Part shown: piece after piece, positions 53,425-62,860 of the stretch
Numbering within the stretch: the first letter of the stretch is position 1
Layout: every line of letters starts with the position of its first letter
Assembly (NCBI RefSeq): GCF_000018685.1
Contig: NC_010001.1
Span: 4,683,501-4,747,500 of the forward strand
Source: Lachnoclostridium phytofermentans ISDg
GTDB taxonomy: Bacteria > Bacillota > Clostridia > Lachnospirales > Lachnospiraceae
Reading direction: 5' to 3'
Length of the DNA stretch: 64,000 bases
The notes under the pieces: model-generated
Told to the model about the DNA's origin: nothing
The model's database searches: none
The model's input: only the letters and a program-made list of their open reading frames with translations
Made by a program: the position numbers and the translations under genes

Positions 53425-56400
53425 ATGAAGAAAAGAATTATTTCTTTTCTAATGTGTGCAATGATGGTACTGCAACTCCTACCTATTGATCTCTTGCCTA
53501 ACAGTTCGTCAATCGCCAGTGCGGCTTCAACAACAGCATATTCCATGGCGTCTGATAGCGACATCCAGAGTAAAACAATCGGTACCACATTCGATGGCAC
53601 CACATGGTTTCAGAAAGCCGGCGGCCCGACGCTTACTGTTGTTGACAACAGTGGAGCCAAAGCCATTAGTGTTACAGGGCGGACTGCAGACTGGAATAGC
53701 GTTGATTTGAAAAATTTAGTTTCCTTGCCTGATGGGTTTGAGTACACTATCATGGTGACCGGCCGTACTTCTGAGGGCTCCAAGATGAAGCTATCACAGA
53801 CGGCAAGCCCGTATGGAACACATGCTTCTTTAGTTGTGGGCACAGATGGTATTTTCTCTCTTGAGAAGACCTTCACGTATACCCAGTTACAGACTGAGAA
53901 GACCGTTCGTATCCAGTCGGAAGGAACAACCAACGACTTTACAATTAACAGCATCATAATCACCCAGACAGCAGTCTCAGATGGCGTAACATCTACACCT
54001 ACACCTACCCCGATTTCTGATGGTGCAACTACTAGCGACATCTCTATTTCCTTCAATACCACCGACAATACCAAGTGGAGCGAAGCTTTTAGCGTGTCCA
54101 ACACAGATAATGCCGCAATTGAATGGGTTTCGGACTTCGGTAATGGCGATACTTTTGCACTTAAGGGTATCCACCTATCTACCTCGACTGACTATACCGG
54201 CGCTAACAACGCCATCCGTCTGACATTTCCTGAGCCATTGGCTAAGAACGCCGTTTACACTATTTCGTATAGCGTCTTTGTCCCAGCCGTAGGCAACGAG
54301 GGTAAAGATACACTTGTAGGACCGGGCATCGTCCTGAGTGGCGATTATACAGGCTCAACAGGCGTGACCAAATTCCCGGCCGACTTCGGCACAATTAGTA
54401 CAGAGACATGGAAAGATGTTAGTATAACCACACCGGAAGGTGGTCTGAACGAGACACTAAAGAGCATCGACTTCCGTTTCGTTGTAAACGAAGCAACGAA
54501 GCATCCTGACGTGTGGTTTCTCGATAATATCAAGATCTCACAGAGATTAATTAATGTTGAAAACGTAGCTCCGGATTACAAAAGTTATCCTGCACTAAAG
54601 GATGTCTACAAAGATTATTTCCTAATTGGCGTGGCATCGAGTAATTACCGGATGTCCGGTGACAAGCTTGATATAATCAATTATCATTTCAACACATTTA
54701 CGCCTGAGAATGAGATGAAGCCCTCGAGTGTACAAAATGTCAAGGGTGTATTTACCTATAGTGCCCTAGACGAACAATTCGCTAAGCTTCCAGGCTTTAA
54801 TCTGATCGGCCATACCCTAGCTTGGCACTCACAGTCGCCTACCTGGATGTGGGGTTCACCGACACCTCTGCCTGCTGCAGATGCAAAGGCCAATTTGGAC
54901 GCACACATTACGGATGTTTTGGACCGTTATGGCGCAAACCTTTACAGTATCGACGTCGTTAACGAGGCTATGGCCGACGGCAAGAACAATGTCGACTGGC
55001 GGCAGAATCTGCGTAGCAATGAGGGTTGGTACACTGCTCTTGGTTCAGAGTGGGTTGAAGACGCATTCCTTAAAGCAGCTGAAATCGTTGACGCCAATGG
55101 TTGGAACTGCAAGCTTTACTACAATGATTTCAATCTCGACTATGCCGATAAGGCAAGATCTGTTTATAATATGGTTAAGGATATCAACGAACGTTATGCC
55201 GGAAGACGTCCAAACGGCAAGCCCCTTATCGAGGGTATCGGTATGCAAGGACACTATAATGAGAACACCATCGTAGCTAACGTTGAGAACTCGATCAACC
55301 TCTTTTCGACTCTTCCCGGTGTCTCTATTAGCGTTACCGAACTAGATATTACATACTTAAATTCGGGTAGTCTCACCGAAGTTCAAGCTCATAGCCAGGC
55401 CGTTAAGTATGCACAACTCTTTGATGTTTATAAGAGGTATGCTGTAGGCCCTGCAAACGGAGGAAAGGGCCGCATCGAACGTGTTACCTTCTGGGGAACA
55501 AACGACGCTGACAGTTGGCGTGCATCAACCTTCCCGTTGCTCTTTGACAAGAATCTACGTGCTAAAGAAGCTTTCAAAGCCGTTCTTGATCCAACTAAGT
55601 ACTTAAGCACCGAGATCCCTGCCGCAGGCCAGACTTATGATAAATATCCAGCACTGAAAGACATCTACAAAGATTATTTCACCATGGGTATTTTCGGCTC
55701 AGGCGAAACTAATGCCTTAGTTTACAATTTTGCGGCATATGCACCTGGTAATGAGATGAAGCCAGAAAGTACACAAAATGTCAAAGGAACTTTTACATAC
55801 AATAGCGCGGACACCGCGTTTAGTAATCTTCTAAGTAGGAATCCGAACATGCTTTTCTACGGACATACGCTTGCATGGCATTCGCAGTCACCAACGTGGA
55901 TGTGGGACGCACCACCTGCTAAATACGGACAACCAGGTACATACGATAGAACCACCGCATTAAAAAATCTCAATGATCATATAGAAAATGTTCTCGGCTA
56001 CTACGGAGGACGTCTTGAAGGAATCGATGTAGTGAATGAAGCCATCGGTACTGCGAACCCTAACGACTGGAAATCTTCGCTAGCAAAAGGAGAAGGCTGG
56101 TATATGGCACTCGGCTCAGACTGGGTTGAACTCGCATTCCTAAAAGCTGCCGAAGTTGTTGACAGTCATCCGGATTGGAATTGCAAGTTGATCTATAACG
56201 ATTTCGGTCTTGATTCTCCAAACAAAGCACGTGCAGTCTACGAGATGGTTAAGAGCATTAACGAACGTTATGAAGGCGTACGCCCGAATGGGAAAAACCT
56301 GATTGAGGTCATCGGTATGCAAGAACATGATAATCTCACCACAGATGTTACATATGTGGAAAACTCCATCAAACTGTTTGCGACACTTCCTGGTGTCAAA

Positions 56401-59400
56401 GTTAATATTACAGAGATGGATATCGGATGCCCACCTGTCGGAACTCTCACCTCGGATAATGAGAACAACCAGGCAATGAAGTATGCTGAGTTGTTCCAGA
56501 TTTTCAAAAAGTATGCTACAGGCTCAGCTAATACGACAAGCAATCCAAAGGTAATTGATCGCGTGAGTATTTGCGGCGTTAGAGACGCTACCTCAGGTTG
56601 GCGTGCTGGTGAATATGCACTGCTATTTACATCGACAGGATTGGCAAAACAAGCTTTAGTAGCGGTTCTAGATCCCGATGCATTTCTTGCGGGACATAAA
56701 TACATTGATACTGATCCAAAACCGGAGATAAAGCCAGTTGACGGCGTCTTTGTTTATGATGCAGCCAAAGGAGACGGATGGTCAGGTGCGAATATTATCT
56801 TGGGTAACGGCGCATCACAGTGGCCTTGGTCGACAGCAGCAGAGGATGGTAAGGTGGCATTTATTCCTGAGAAGGAAGCGACATACCGTCTCACGATTAA
56901 CTACACATCAGCAGGTACATCAGCCATTCGTGTGCGTTGGGTTGGGGACAACACTAACGGTGGATATACCACTGCAGATGGATCGGTTGTCAGCTCACCT
57001 CCATATAACACTAGTTTAAATCCTAGCATGGTGTCACCTAGAATTCCTGCGTACTTCAACAGCGGCATGGTGGCTGGCGGAACCTACAGTTTAGTTACTG
57101 AAATCAAGCTTGACGGTTCTCAGGCTGCAAATGGACTAATTGGTAACATCGCTATCCGTGGTGGAGCTGGCGGTAACGCCTTCTCTATTAACTCAATTAA
57201 GGTGGAGAAGATCGGTACCGGAGCACCTGATCAGCTACTAGTTAGCTGGCCGGCATCTCCAACAATAGCATATACCGCAATAGCAAATGGTGTCGCAAAT
57301 ACCACTACCTCCAATTCTATCGCACTTACCTTTAATAATCCGGTACCGGGATTTGTAGCCACCGACATCACCCTCACAGCAGGCACCGCTAATGCAACAT
57401 TAGGCGCTTTGACTGTAGTGGACGGCTCGAACGATACAAAATACAACCTTGCTATCAGTGGAATTACTATGGAAGGTAACGTTAATTTAAAGATTACAAA
57501 GGACGGCGTAGATAATGTAGTAAAGGTCGTTGATATTCACAGAATTCCAATTACCTTTACCGTAGCGAATGTTGGAGGCAATGCCTTTGTAAGTAATAGT
57601 ACCGCTTTAAGGCTAACATTTAATGCAGCTGTAACTAGTCTGTCGGCAGAAGACATTATTCTACTCCCTGGAACTCCTACTGCTGTATCAAACTATGCAA
57701 GTTCATTAGCGCAGAAGGGCCTTCTTACGAAAGTAAGCGACACTATATATGAACTTGCGCTCACAGGCATTACCAAAACAGGTACACTTGGAGTCAAAGT
57801 CAATAAAATAGGGATTGAAGCCAATCAGAAGAATGTAATTGTAAATGCAAAAGTTGATAAGACCGCATTGCAACCTACACCTCCTCGTAGTTATTTCCCT
57901 CAGAATATAACTAACCTACCAAAATCATCAGGCTTAAACGATCTGTTCCAGTTCTTGGATTCTAATGCAGGTACAAATGGCCGGGTTGAAACCGCAGCTG
58001 ATTGGACGGCACGTAAAGCCGAGCTAAAAGACTTAATTCAATACTATTACTACGGCAGATATTACCCGACAGCAAAGACTTGTATTACGGTGAATACCGC
58101 TACGAACCAGGTTAATGTCACCATAAATGATAATGGTAGAAGCGTGACCGGAAGCCTTGGCACCGTAACGGTTCCTACTGGTACAGCTCCGGAAGGCGGC
58201 TGGCCGGTTATTATCGCCTTTGGTTTTGGCCAGACGTCAATGGCAACCCAAAACGGTTACGCAGTAATTAACGTCTCCAACTGGGGTGGAAGCAGAACCG
58301 GAAACTACTATAATCTGTATCCGTTTAACGCCTACGATTACGATTTCAATACAGGCTCAATTATGACAGCAGCATGGACTGTCTCCCGTATCATAGACGC
58401 GATGGAGATTAGCCAAACAGCGAATGGCGGTAAGAATCAATGGAACATCAACCCGTATAAGTCCATTACAACAGGCGTATCCATTAACGGTAAATATGCT
58501 CTGATGGCAGCAGCTATGGACGATCGTGTCGGTGCAGCAGCACCTGTTGATTGCGGACAATCCGGTGCATCTAGCTTCCGTTATACCGCTGAAGGAAAAT
58601 TGTTCTACTATAATTCACCATTAGACCGTATCTATCGTAGAAATCAGAAAGCTTTAAACAGTATTCAGTATAGTGGTGAATCATTCTGGATGGGGCTTGG
58701 AACAGCAGCTGGATTCCATCAACAAGTAGATATCGATTATTTACCTTTTGACGCGCATGCTGTTGAGGCTCTAGTAGCACCTAGACCGCTTATCGCGTTT
58801 ACCGCAGATAATAATTTCGACTGGACTACCCCGCCGTCCTCAGTAATGGATATGTTAGCTGCTAAGGAAGTCTACGAGTTCTTAGGTAGCGGCGACAACA
58901 TTGCTGTACGTACGCGTGACGGTGCACATGCAATACAGGATAGAGATGTTCCGTTCATGTTAGCAATCATGGACAATGCATTTGGCGGAAAGCCGCTAGA
59001 AGTCAGAGATCTCTACCCTAAGAGTAACCCACCAAGCTATGGTATAGGAACCTATGCTAATATTTCAGCTATGTCGATTTACCCTTACGATATTGACAGT
59101 TCCTACATTCGTTGGTCTCGTCCAGGCAAATACACGCTATGGACCGAAAACGAGATTGTCACCGAAGGTATCCCTGCAACAATCAAGGTTCATTCTGATG
59201 CCGGGCAGGTTAAATTGACGATTCTAGATGCGGACAACAAACCGACAGAGTCTACATGGACAGCCAATGTAGTTGGTGGCATCGCTGTGTTTAACCTAAC
59301 AGCGGATCAAGTTAAGATAGGGCGTTACCAGATTACTACGGTTGGTACCGCAAAGGATGGCAAGACTGTGTACTTCCAAGGCATAGACGTAGCTACCGCA

Positions 59401-60798
59401 CTGCGTCACGGCACCGCCAGAAATGACAACGGCGCGGCTGTTATGTATGGATTTACCAGTAAGATCAATAAAAATATGGTAGAAGTTTACGCAGATAGCA
59501 ATAAGTTGACAAAGTCCCTCCAGGAGGACACAGAGCAGGCTTGGATTCTTAATTATGGCGTAACAACTAACCCTAATGAGAACAACCGCATACTAAATAA
59601 CGCGTTCAATGTAATTACACTGAAAAAGCTGCAAATGGAGGCTATGCCTGGCTATACATTTGAGATTTCCATTGACAAGTCTAAACTTGCTAACAATCAG
59701 GAAACTATCAGTTGGAACGCATCGGCAGCGGTACAAAAGATCGGTCCTCAGCCGAACTGGCCTCTGTATCCAAACAGCCTGACAGATGACGGAACCCGCC
59801 CATTACGCCCGGCGACAGCTACCAACTTTAACGCCACTACTACTTTCAGTTTAAATGATCTGGCAAATCTCGATGTTGGCGATAAATTGGTGATTACATT
59901 CAATGAGCCTATGTACAAAGGCGATTTCGGTATCGGATTTGATTTCTCCGATGACTTTTTACTTACATGGGCAGATGATAACAAATCGGTAGAAGTGACA
60001 TTTAACAATGTAACAAAAGGGAAAGGTGAAGTTTGCAATATTTATACTATGCGCTTAAGTGATGCCGCTGGTAATATGATTGCAGCTCCAATCCACCATT
60101 CGTTCACTCGTAAGCCTGCCTCCGAAGGCCCTATTACGATTACGCCAACCCCAACGGTTACGGAGGTTCCAACGGTTACGGGTGCCCCGACTGCAACCCC
60201 TACTCCTACACCAGAGTTAACAACAGAAGAGATTCTAGAGCACTTAACACCAAAACGCACTGGTACTCTATATGTTGGAGGTAAGAGTTTTAACTTAGGA
60301 TGGTTTGGATTAAAGCTTCCAAATAACGTTGTTAAAGTAGCTAACTTTGATGAAAAGACATTAAGTAAGCTTGATGAGGGAATAGTTCCAATTACGATTA
60401 CTTATAAGTCAAATAATCCAGGTATTGTAGAAGTAAAACAGAATGGACGTTTGATTGCAAAAGAATCTGGTATTATAGTTATTACGGCTACTGTTACAAT
60501 GCAGGATGGAACACAGAAGGTTTATACTAGAAAATTATCTGTTAAAAAAGCGACCATTGAATTTGTGGAAAGTGCTGTGCATATGAAAGTGGGAGAAGAA
60601 GCAGTATTTAAAATAAAAGTAAATGGTTTAGATGAAGATAGCATCCTCTGGATGTCTAGTAAAAAGGATGGAGTAGTTGTGAAGAAGAATCCAGGAAGTA
60701 CAACTGCAACAGTTAAGGCCGTTTCTGCAAAAACAGATTGGATTTATGTAAATGTAGATGGTATGAAGAAGTCAATTAAAGTTATTATTGAAGAGTAA
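53425..60798 (+). CDS. Secreted multidomain xylanolytic enzyme: two GH10 domains plus CE15-like esterase
   Basis: 2457 residues. Signal peptide about 1-35. CBM22/4_9-like module about 40-180. Short Thr-Pro linker about 189-198. Second carbohydrate-binding-like module about 207-375. GH10 domain 1 about 388-725: acid/base Glu514 in VVNEA, nucleophile Glu639 in TELD. GH10 domain 2 about 741-1090: Glu872 and Glu997. Beta-sandwich module about 1106-1266. Two Ig-like repeats about 1283-1475. CE15-like glucuronoyl esterase domain about 1487-1865: Ser1686 in GVSINGK, His1835 in GAHAIQ. Beta-rich region to about 2230, Thr-Pro linker about 2238-2265, C-terminal BIG2-like domain. It should cut xylan backbone and lignin-xylan ester links outside the cell. 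GWG start: GGGAGGT upstream of the ATG. No dockerin or SLH domain is seen. Confidence 0.9.
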   Translation: MKKRIISFLMCAMMVLQLLPIDLLPNSSSIASAASTTAYSMASDSDIQSKTIGTTFDGTTWFQKAGGPTLTVVDNSGAKAISVTGRTADWNSVDLKNLVSLPDGFEYTIMVTGRTSEGSKMKLSQTASPYGTHASLVVGTDGIFSLEKTFTYTQLQTEKTVRIQSEGTTNDFTINSIIITQTAVSDGVTSTPTPTPISDGATTSDISISFNTTDNTKWSEAFSVSNTDNAAIEWVSDFGNGDTFALKGIHLSTSTDYTGANNAIRLTFPEPLAKNAVYTISYSVFVPAVGNEGKDTLVGPGIVLSGDYTGSTGVTKFPADFGTISTETWKDVSITTPEGGLNETLKSIDFRFVVNEATKHPDVWFLDNIKISQRLINVENVAPDYKSYPALKDVYKDYFLIGVASSNYRMSGDKLDIINYHFNTFTPENEMKPSSVQNVKGVFTYSALDEQFAKLPGFNLIGHTLAWHSQSPTWMWGSPTPLPAADAKANLDAHITDVLDRYGANLYSIDVVNEAMADGKNNVDWRQNLRSNEGWYTALGSEWVEDAFLKAAEIVDANGWNCKLYYNDFNLDYADKARSVYNMVKDINERYAGRRPNGKPLIEGIGMQGHYNENTIVANVENSINLFSTLPGVSISVTELDITYLNSGSLTEVQAHSQAVKYAQLFDVYKRYAVGPANGGKGRIERVTFWGTNDADSWRASTFPLLFDKNLRAKEAFKAVLDPTKYLSTEIPAAGQTYDKYPALKDIYKDYFTMGIFGSGETNALVYNFAAYAPGNEMKPESTQNVKGTFTYNSADTAFSNLLSRNPNMLFYGHTLAWHSQSPTWMWDAPPAKYGQPGTYDRTTALKNLNDHIENVLGYYGGRLEGIDVVNEAIGTANPNDWKSSLAKGEGWYMALGSDWVELAFLKAAEVVDSHPDWNCKLIYNDFGLDSPNKARAVYEMVKSINERYEGVRPNGKNLIEVIGMQEHDNLTTDVTYVENSIKLFATLPGVKVNITEMDIGCPPVGTLTSDNENNQAMKYAELFQIFKKYATGSANTTSNPKVIDRVSICGVRDATSGWRAGEYALLFTSTGLAKQALVAVLDPDAFLAGHKYIDTDPKPEIKPVDGVFVYDAAKGDGWSGANIILGNGASQWPWSTAAEDGKVAFIPEKEATYRLTINYTSAGTSAIRVRWVGDNTNGGYTTADGSVVSSPPYNTSLNPSMVSPRIPAYFNSGMVAGGTYSLVTEIKLDGSQAANGLIGNIAIRGGAGGNAFSINSIKVEKIGTGAPDQLLVSWPASPTIAYTAIANGVANTTTSNSIALTFNNPVPGFVATDITLTAGTANATLGALTVVDGSNDTKYNLAISGITMEGNVNLKITKDGVDNVVKVVDIHRIPITFTVANVGGNAFVSNSTALRLTFNAAVTSLSAEDIILLPGTPTAVSNYASSLAQKGLLTKVSDTIYELALTGITKTGTLGVKVNKIGIEANQKNVIVNAKVDKTALQPTPPRSYFPQNITNLPKSSGLNDLFQFLDSNAGTNGRVETAADWTARKAELKDLIQYYYYGRYYPTAKTCITVNTATNQVNVTINDNGRSVTGSLGTVTVPTGTAPEGGWPVIIAFGFGQTSMATQNGYAVINVSNWGGSRTGNYYNLYPFNAYDYDFNTGSIMTAAWTVSRIIDAMEISQTANGGKNQWNINPYKSITTGVSINGKYALMAAAMDDRVGAAAPVDCGQSGASSFRYTAEGKLFYYNSPLDRIYRRNQKALNSIQYSGESFWMGLGTAAGFHQQVDIDYLPFDAHAVEALVAPRPLIAFTADNNFDWTTPPSSVMDMLAAKEVYEFLGSGDNIAVRTRDGAHAIQDRDVPFMLAIMDNAFGGKPLEVRDLYPKSNPPSYGIGTYANISAMSIYPYDIDSSYIRWSRPGKYTLWTENEIVTEGIPATIKVHSDAGQVKLTILDADNKPTESTWTANVVGGIAVFNLTADQVKIGRYQITTVGTAKDGKTVYFQGIDVATALRHGTARNDNGAAVMYGFTSKINKNMVEVYADSNKLTKSLQEDTEQAWILNYGVTTNPNENNRILNNAFNVITLKKLQMEAMPGYTFEISIDKSKLANNQETISWNASAAVQKIGPQPNWPLYPNSLTDDGTRPLRPATATNFNATTTFSLNDLANLDVGDKLVITFNEPMYKGDFGIGFDFSDDFLLTWADDNKSVEVTFNNVTKGKGEVCNIYTMRLSDAAGNMIAAPIHHSFTRKPASEGPITITPTPTVTEVPTVTGAPTATPTPTPELTTEEILEHLTPKRTGTLYVGGKSFNLGWFGLKLPNNVVKVANFDEKTLSKLDEGIVPITITYKSNNPGIVEVKQNGRLIAKESGIIVITATVTMQDGTQKVYTRKLSVKKATIEFVESAVHMKVGEEAVFKIKVNGLDEDSILWMSSKKDGVVVKKNPGSTTATVKAVSAKTDWIYVNVDGMKKSIKVIIEE

Positions 60799-60817
60799 GC
60801 TTATACTTACTGTCATA

Positions 60818-60853
60818 AAAAGAAGTACGCAAACGAAGCGTACTTCTTTTTTT
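60818..60853. terminator. Terminator after the xylanase gene
   Basis: AAAAGAAGTACGC (60818-60830) pairs with GCGTACTTCTTTT (60838-60850) and continues into T. With A on the other side it can serve both convergent transcripts. Confidence 0.92.
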
Positions 60854-60875
60854 CATATCAAAGAAAAATAATCAT

Positions 60876-61865
60876 TCATCCTTCTTTCTTACTCTGATAA
60901 ATATATGTAATAATAGCCTCCATCGGCATTTCCTTAATTGAGATATCAGTAAAGTCACATCTTTCGGAAAACCTTGCCATGAAATTATTTATGGAGATTA
61001 CATCAAGATCCACGCTGATGGTTATATTCAACTCAGACTCTCTTTCTATAATGCTTGCTCCTTCGATATTCAAATCCTTAATCGGCTGCTGTAATACCAA
61101 GTGAACGATTTTCTTCGCCCCCAGAACCTTTCTAAGATTTTCAATAGAATCGTCAAATACCTTCTCTCCGTGATTAATGATAACGATATTCTTAGCCAAC
61201 TGTTCCACATCCTCCAAATCATGGGTGGTGAGAATAAAGGTGGTTCCTCGCTTGTTCATTTCCCGGATAAATTCTCTAATTTTTTGCTTTGCTATGACAT
61301 CCAGACCAATTGTCGGTTCATCTAAGAATACTACCCTTGGCTGATGCAGCATGGCCATTATAAACTCACATTTCATTCTCTCACCAAGGGAAAGAACTCT
61401 GGTTGGTCTTGTGATATAGTCCTCTACTCCAAAAAGCTTAGACATAACTTCTATTCGCTCTTTATAATCCTGGTCTGATATGTTGTAAATCGCTTTGTTC
61501 ATTCGAAAGCTATCAATTGGCGGTATGTCCCATATTAGCTGTGACTTTTGTCCAAATACTGCCCCAATTTGATGGACATAAGTTTTTCTGTTCTTCGTTG
61601 GATTGAAGCCCATTACACTGATATTACCGCTGGTAGGGTACAGCGTACCAGTTAACATTTTAATTGTTGTAGATTTACCTGCGCCATTGGGTCCAAGAAT
61701 ACCGATGATATCCCCCTCTTCTGCGGTGAAGGAGATATCGTTTACCGCCAATACCGGAACTTTCTCCCTATGGAAAAAGGTTTTAACACTCTCCTTAAAT
61801 CCACTGCCTCTTTTATAGGTCTCGTACTTCTTAATCAAATTTTCAACTGTAATAATCGTTCCCAT
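60876..61865 (-). CDS. ABC-2 type exporter ATPase
   Basis: 329 residues from the ATG at 61865 (GGAGG upstream, inside the end of the permease gene); the frame opens earlier, at 61916. Walker A GPNGAGKST, Q-loop AVFGQKSQL, signature LSLGERMKCEF, Walker B VVFLDEP, H-loop LTTHDLED. The N-terminal insert (ETYKRGSGFKESVKTFFHREK) is typical of the ATPases that work with two ABC2_membrane_6-type permeases. The start lies 1 bp after the stop of the permease gene, so the proteins are coupled. Function is export of an unknown substrate. Confidence 0.92.
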   Translation of the reverse strand: MGTIITVENLIKKYETYKRGSGFKESVKTFFHREKVPVLAVNDISFTAEEGDIIGILGPNGAGKSTTIKMLTGTLYPTSGNISVMGFNPTKNRKTYVHQIGAVFGQKSQLIWDIPPIDSFRMNKAIYNISDQDYKERIEVMSKLFGVEDYITRPTRVLSLGERMKCEFIMAMLHQPRVVFLDEPTIGLDVIAKQKIREFIREMNKRGTTFILTTHDLEDVEQLAKNIVIINHGEKVFDDSIENLRKVLGAKKIVHLVLQQPIKDLNIEGASIIERESELNITISVDLDVISINNFMARFSERCDFTDISIKEMPMEAIITYIYQSKKEG

Positions 61866-61866
61866 C

Positions 61867-62649
61867 TCAGCCTCCGACGCCCTGATACATGCGTACCATA
61901 AATCGATATAAAGCAATTCCTAGAATCAAAAATACAATACATGGAAGAATAGCGATAAACATGATGTAATTCCCTCTTCCCAGCAGTGCTGCTGCCGGAA
62001 AGAAGCCAATCATTGCCACCGGTATCAAAAAAGAAGATATGATCAGAATTGCCTTTGGGAAAATACTCTGCGGATACTTTCCGAAGCTTCGCAGGCTGTC
62101 AAATATCTCAGGAATGCGTGAATTTCCAACCCATTTGAAAGAAGTTGCAGCCATCATAAGTGCAATCCCCATCATAACCATAAGTCCTATCAGAAACATA
62201 GAGCCAAACTGTAGCCACATAATCAGGGATGGTGCTTCCAAATGCGTTAATGCAATTATAAAAATCGTTGCTCCTCCGAGGAATGAGCCAATTGCATCAA
62301 TGGAAAAGCTGCGTGCCATTAGAAGAAACATTGTATCCACCGGCATTAGCAGTACCATCTCTAAATTTCCCTCACGAACAGCTCCCATGGTTGCCCACAT
62401 AATTCCATGAAAGCTCATATCAGCGATTGCCATGGACATCGTAAATACGGATTGGATTAACAGTACTTCATATACAGTCCAACCTTCAAATCCAGCTCCC
62501 GACCCATAAATTAAGAGGGTAACCAGTGGGAACAATATATCTCCTAGTAGCATAATTACTGAATTCAGGAAAAAATTCAAACGGTAGGTAGAGGCTGTGG
62601 TAAAAGACACTTTGATGCACTCCCTATAGATATGCATATATCGTTTCAT
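61867..62649 (-). CDS. ABC-2 exporter permease (second subunit)
   Basis: 260 residues with six hydrophobic segments and no signal peptide; AGGAGGAG precedes the ATG. The sequence layout (MKRYMHIYRECIKVSFTTASTYRLNFFLNSVIMLLGD; later GIMWATMGAVREGNLEMVLLMPVDTMFLL) fits the ABC2_membrane_6 permeases that occur in pairs with a single ATPase. It lies directly before the ATPase gene and 211 bp after the other permease; that gap holds a pyrimidine-rich repeat tract. Confidence 0.87.
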   Translation of the reverse strand: MKRYMHIYRECIKVSFTTASTYRLNFFLNSVIMLLGDILFPLVTLLIYGSGAGFEGWTVYEVLLIQSVFTMSMAIADMSFHGIMWATMGAVREGNLEMVLLMPVDTMFLLMARSFSIDAIGSFLGGATIFIIALTHLEAPSLIMWLQFGSMFLIGLMVMMGIALMMAATSFKWVGNSRIPEIFDSLRSFGKYPQSIFPKAILIISSFLIPVAMIGFFPAAALLGRGNYIMFIAILPCIVFLILGIALYRFMVRMYQGVGG

Positions 62650-62735
62650 CTTACTCCTCCTCTATAGATTATGAACTCATTTCAGGATTCTTGCCTTCAT
62701 ATCCCCTTACAAATCCCATAATATTTTTTGGTCCA

Positions 62736-62826
62736 TTTATCTTTTATTTTTTATTTTTTATCTTTTTTCTTTTTTTTATCTTTTATCTTTTTTCTTTTTT
62801 TTATCTTTTACCTTTTGTCTTTTATT
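62736..62826. repeat. Pyrimidine tract with perfect 25-bp duplication
   Basis: The + strand is almost pure T with regularly spaced C and A. A 25-bp unit starting ATCTTTTTTC is repeated exactly at 62760-62784 and 62785-62809. On the transcribed (reverse) strand it is a long polypurine A/G tract between the two permease genes. Confidence 0.9.
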
Positions 62827-62860
62827 AAATATGATCTCTAATCTTCACGCGAATTCTTAA

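Noticed and set aside
53610..54104. 164-codon reverse-strand frame in the xylanase gene
   Set aside because: Antisense shadow in the more GC-rich part of the gene, where stops are rarer.
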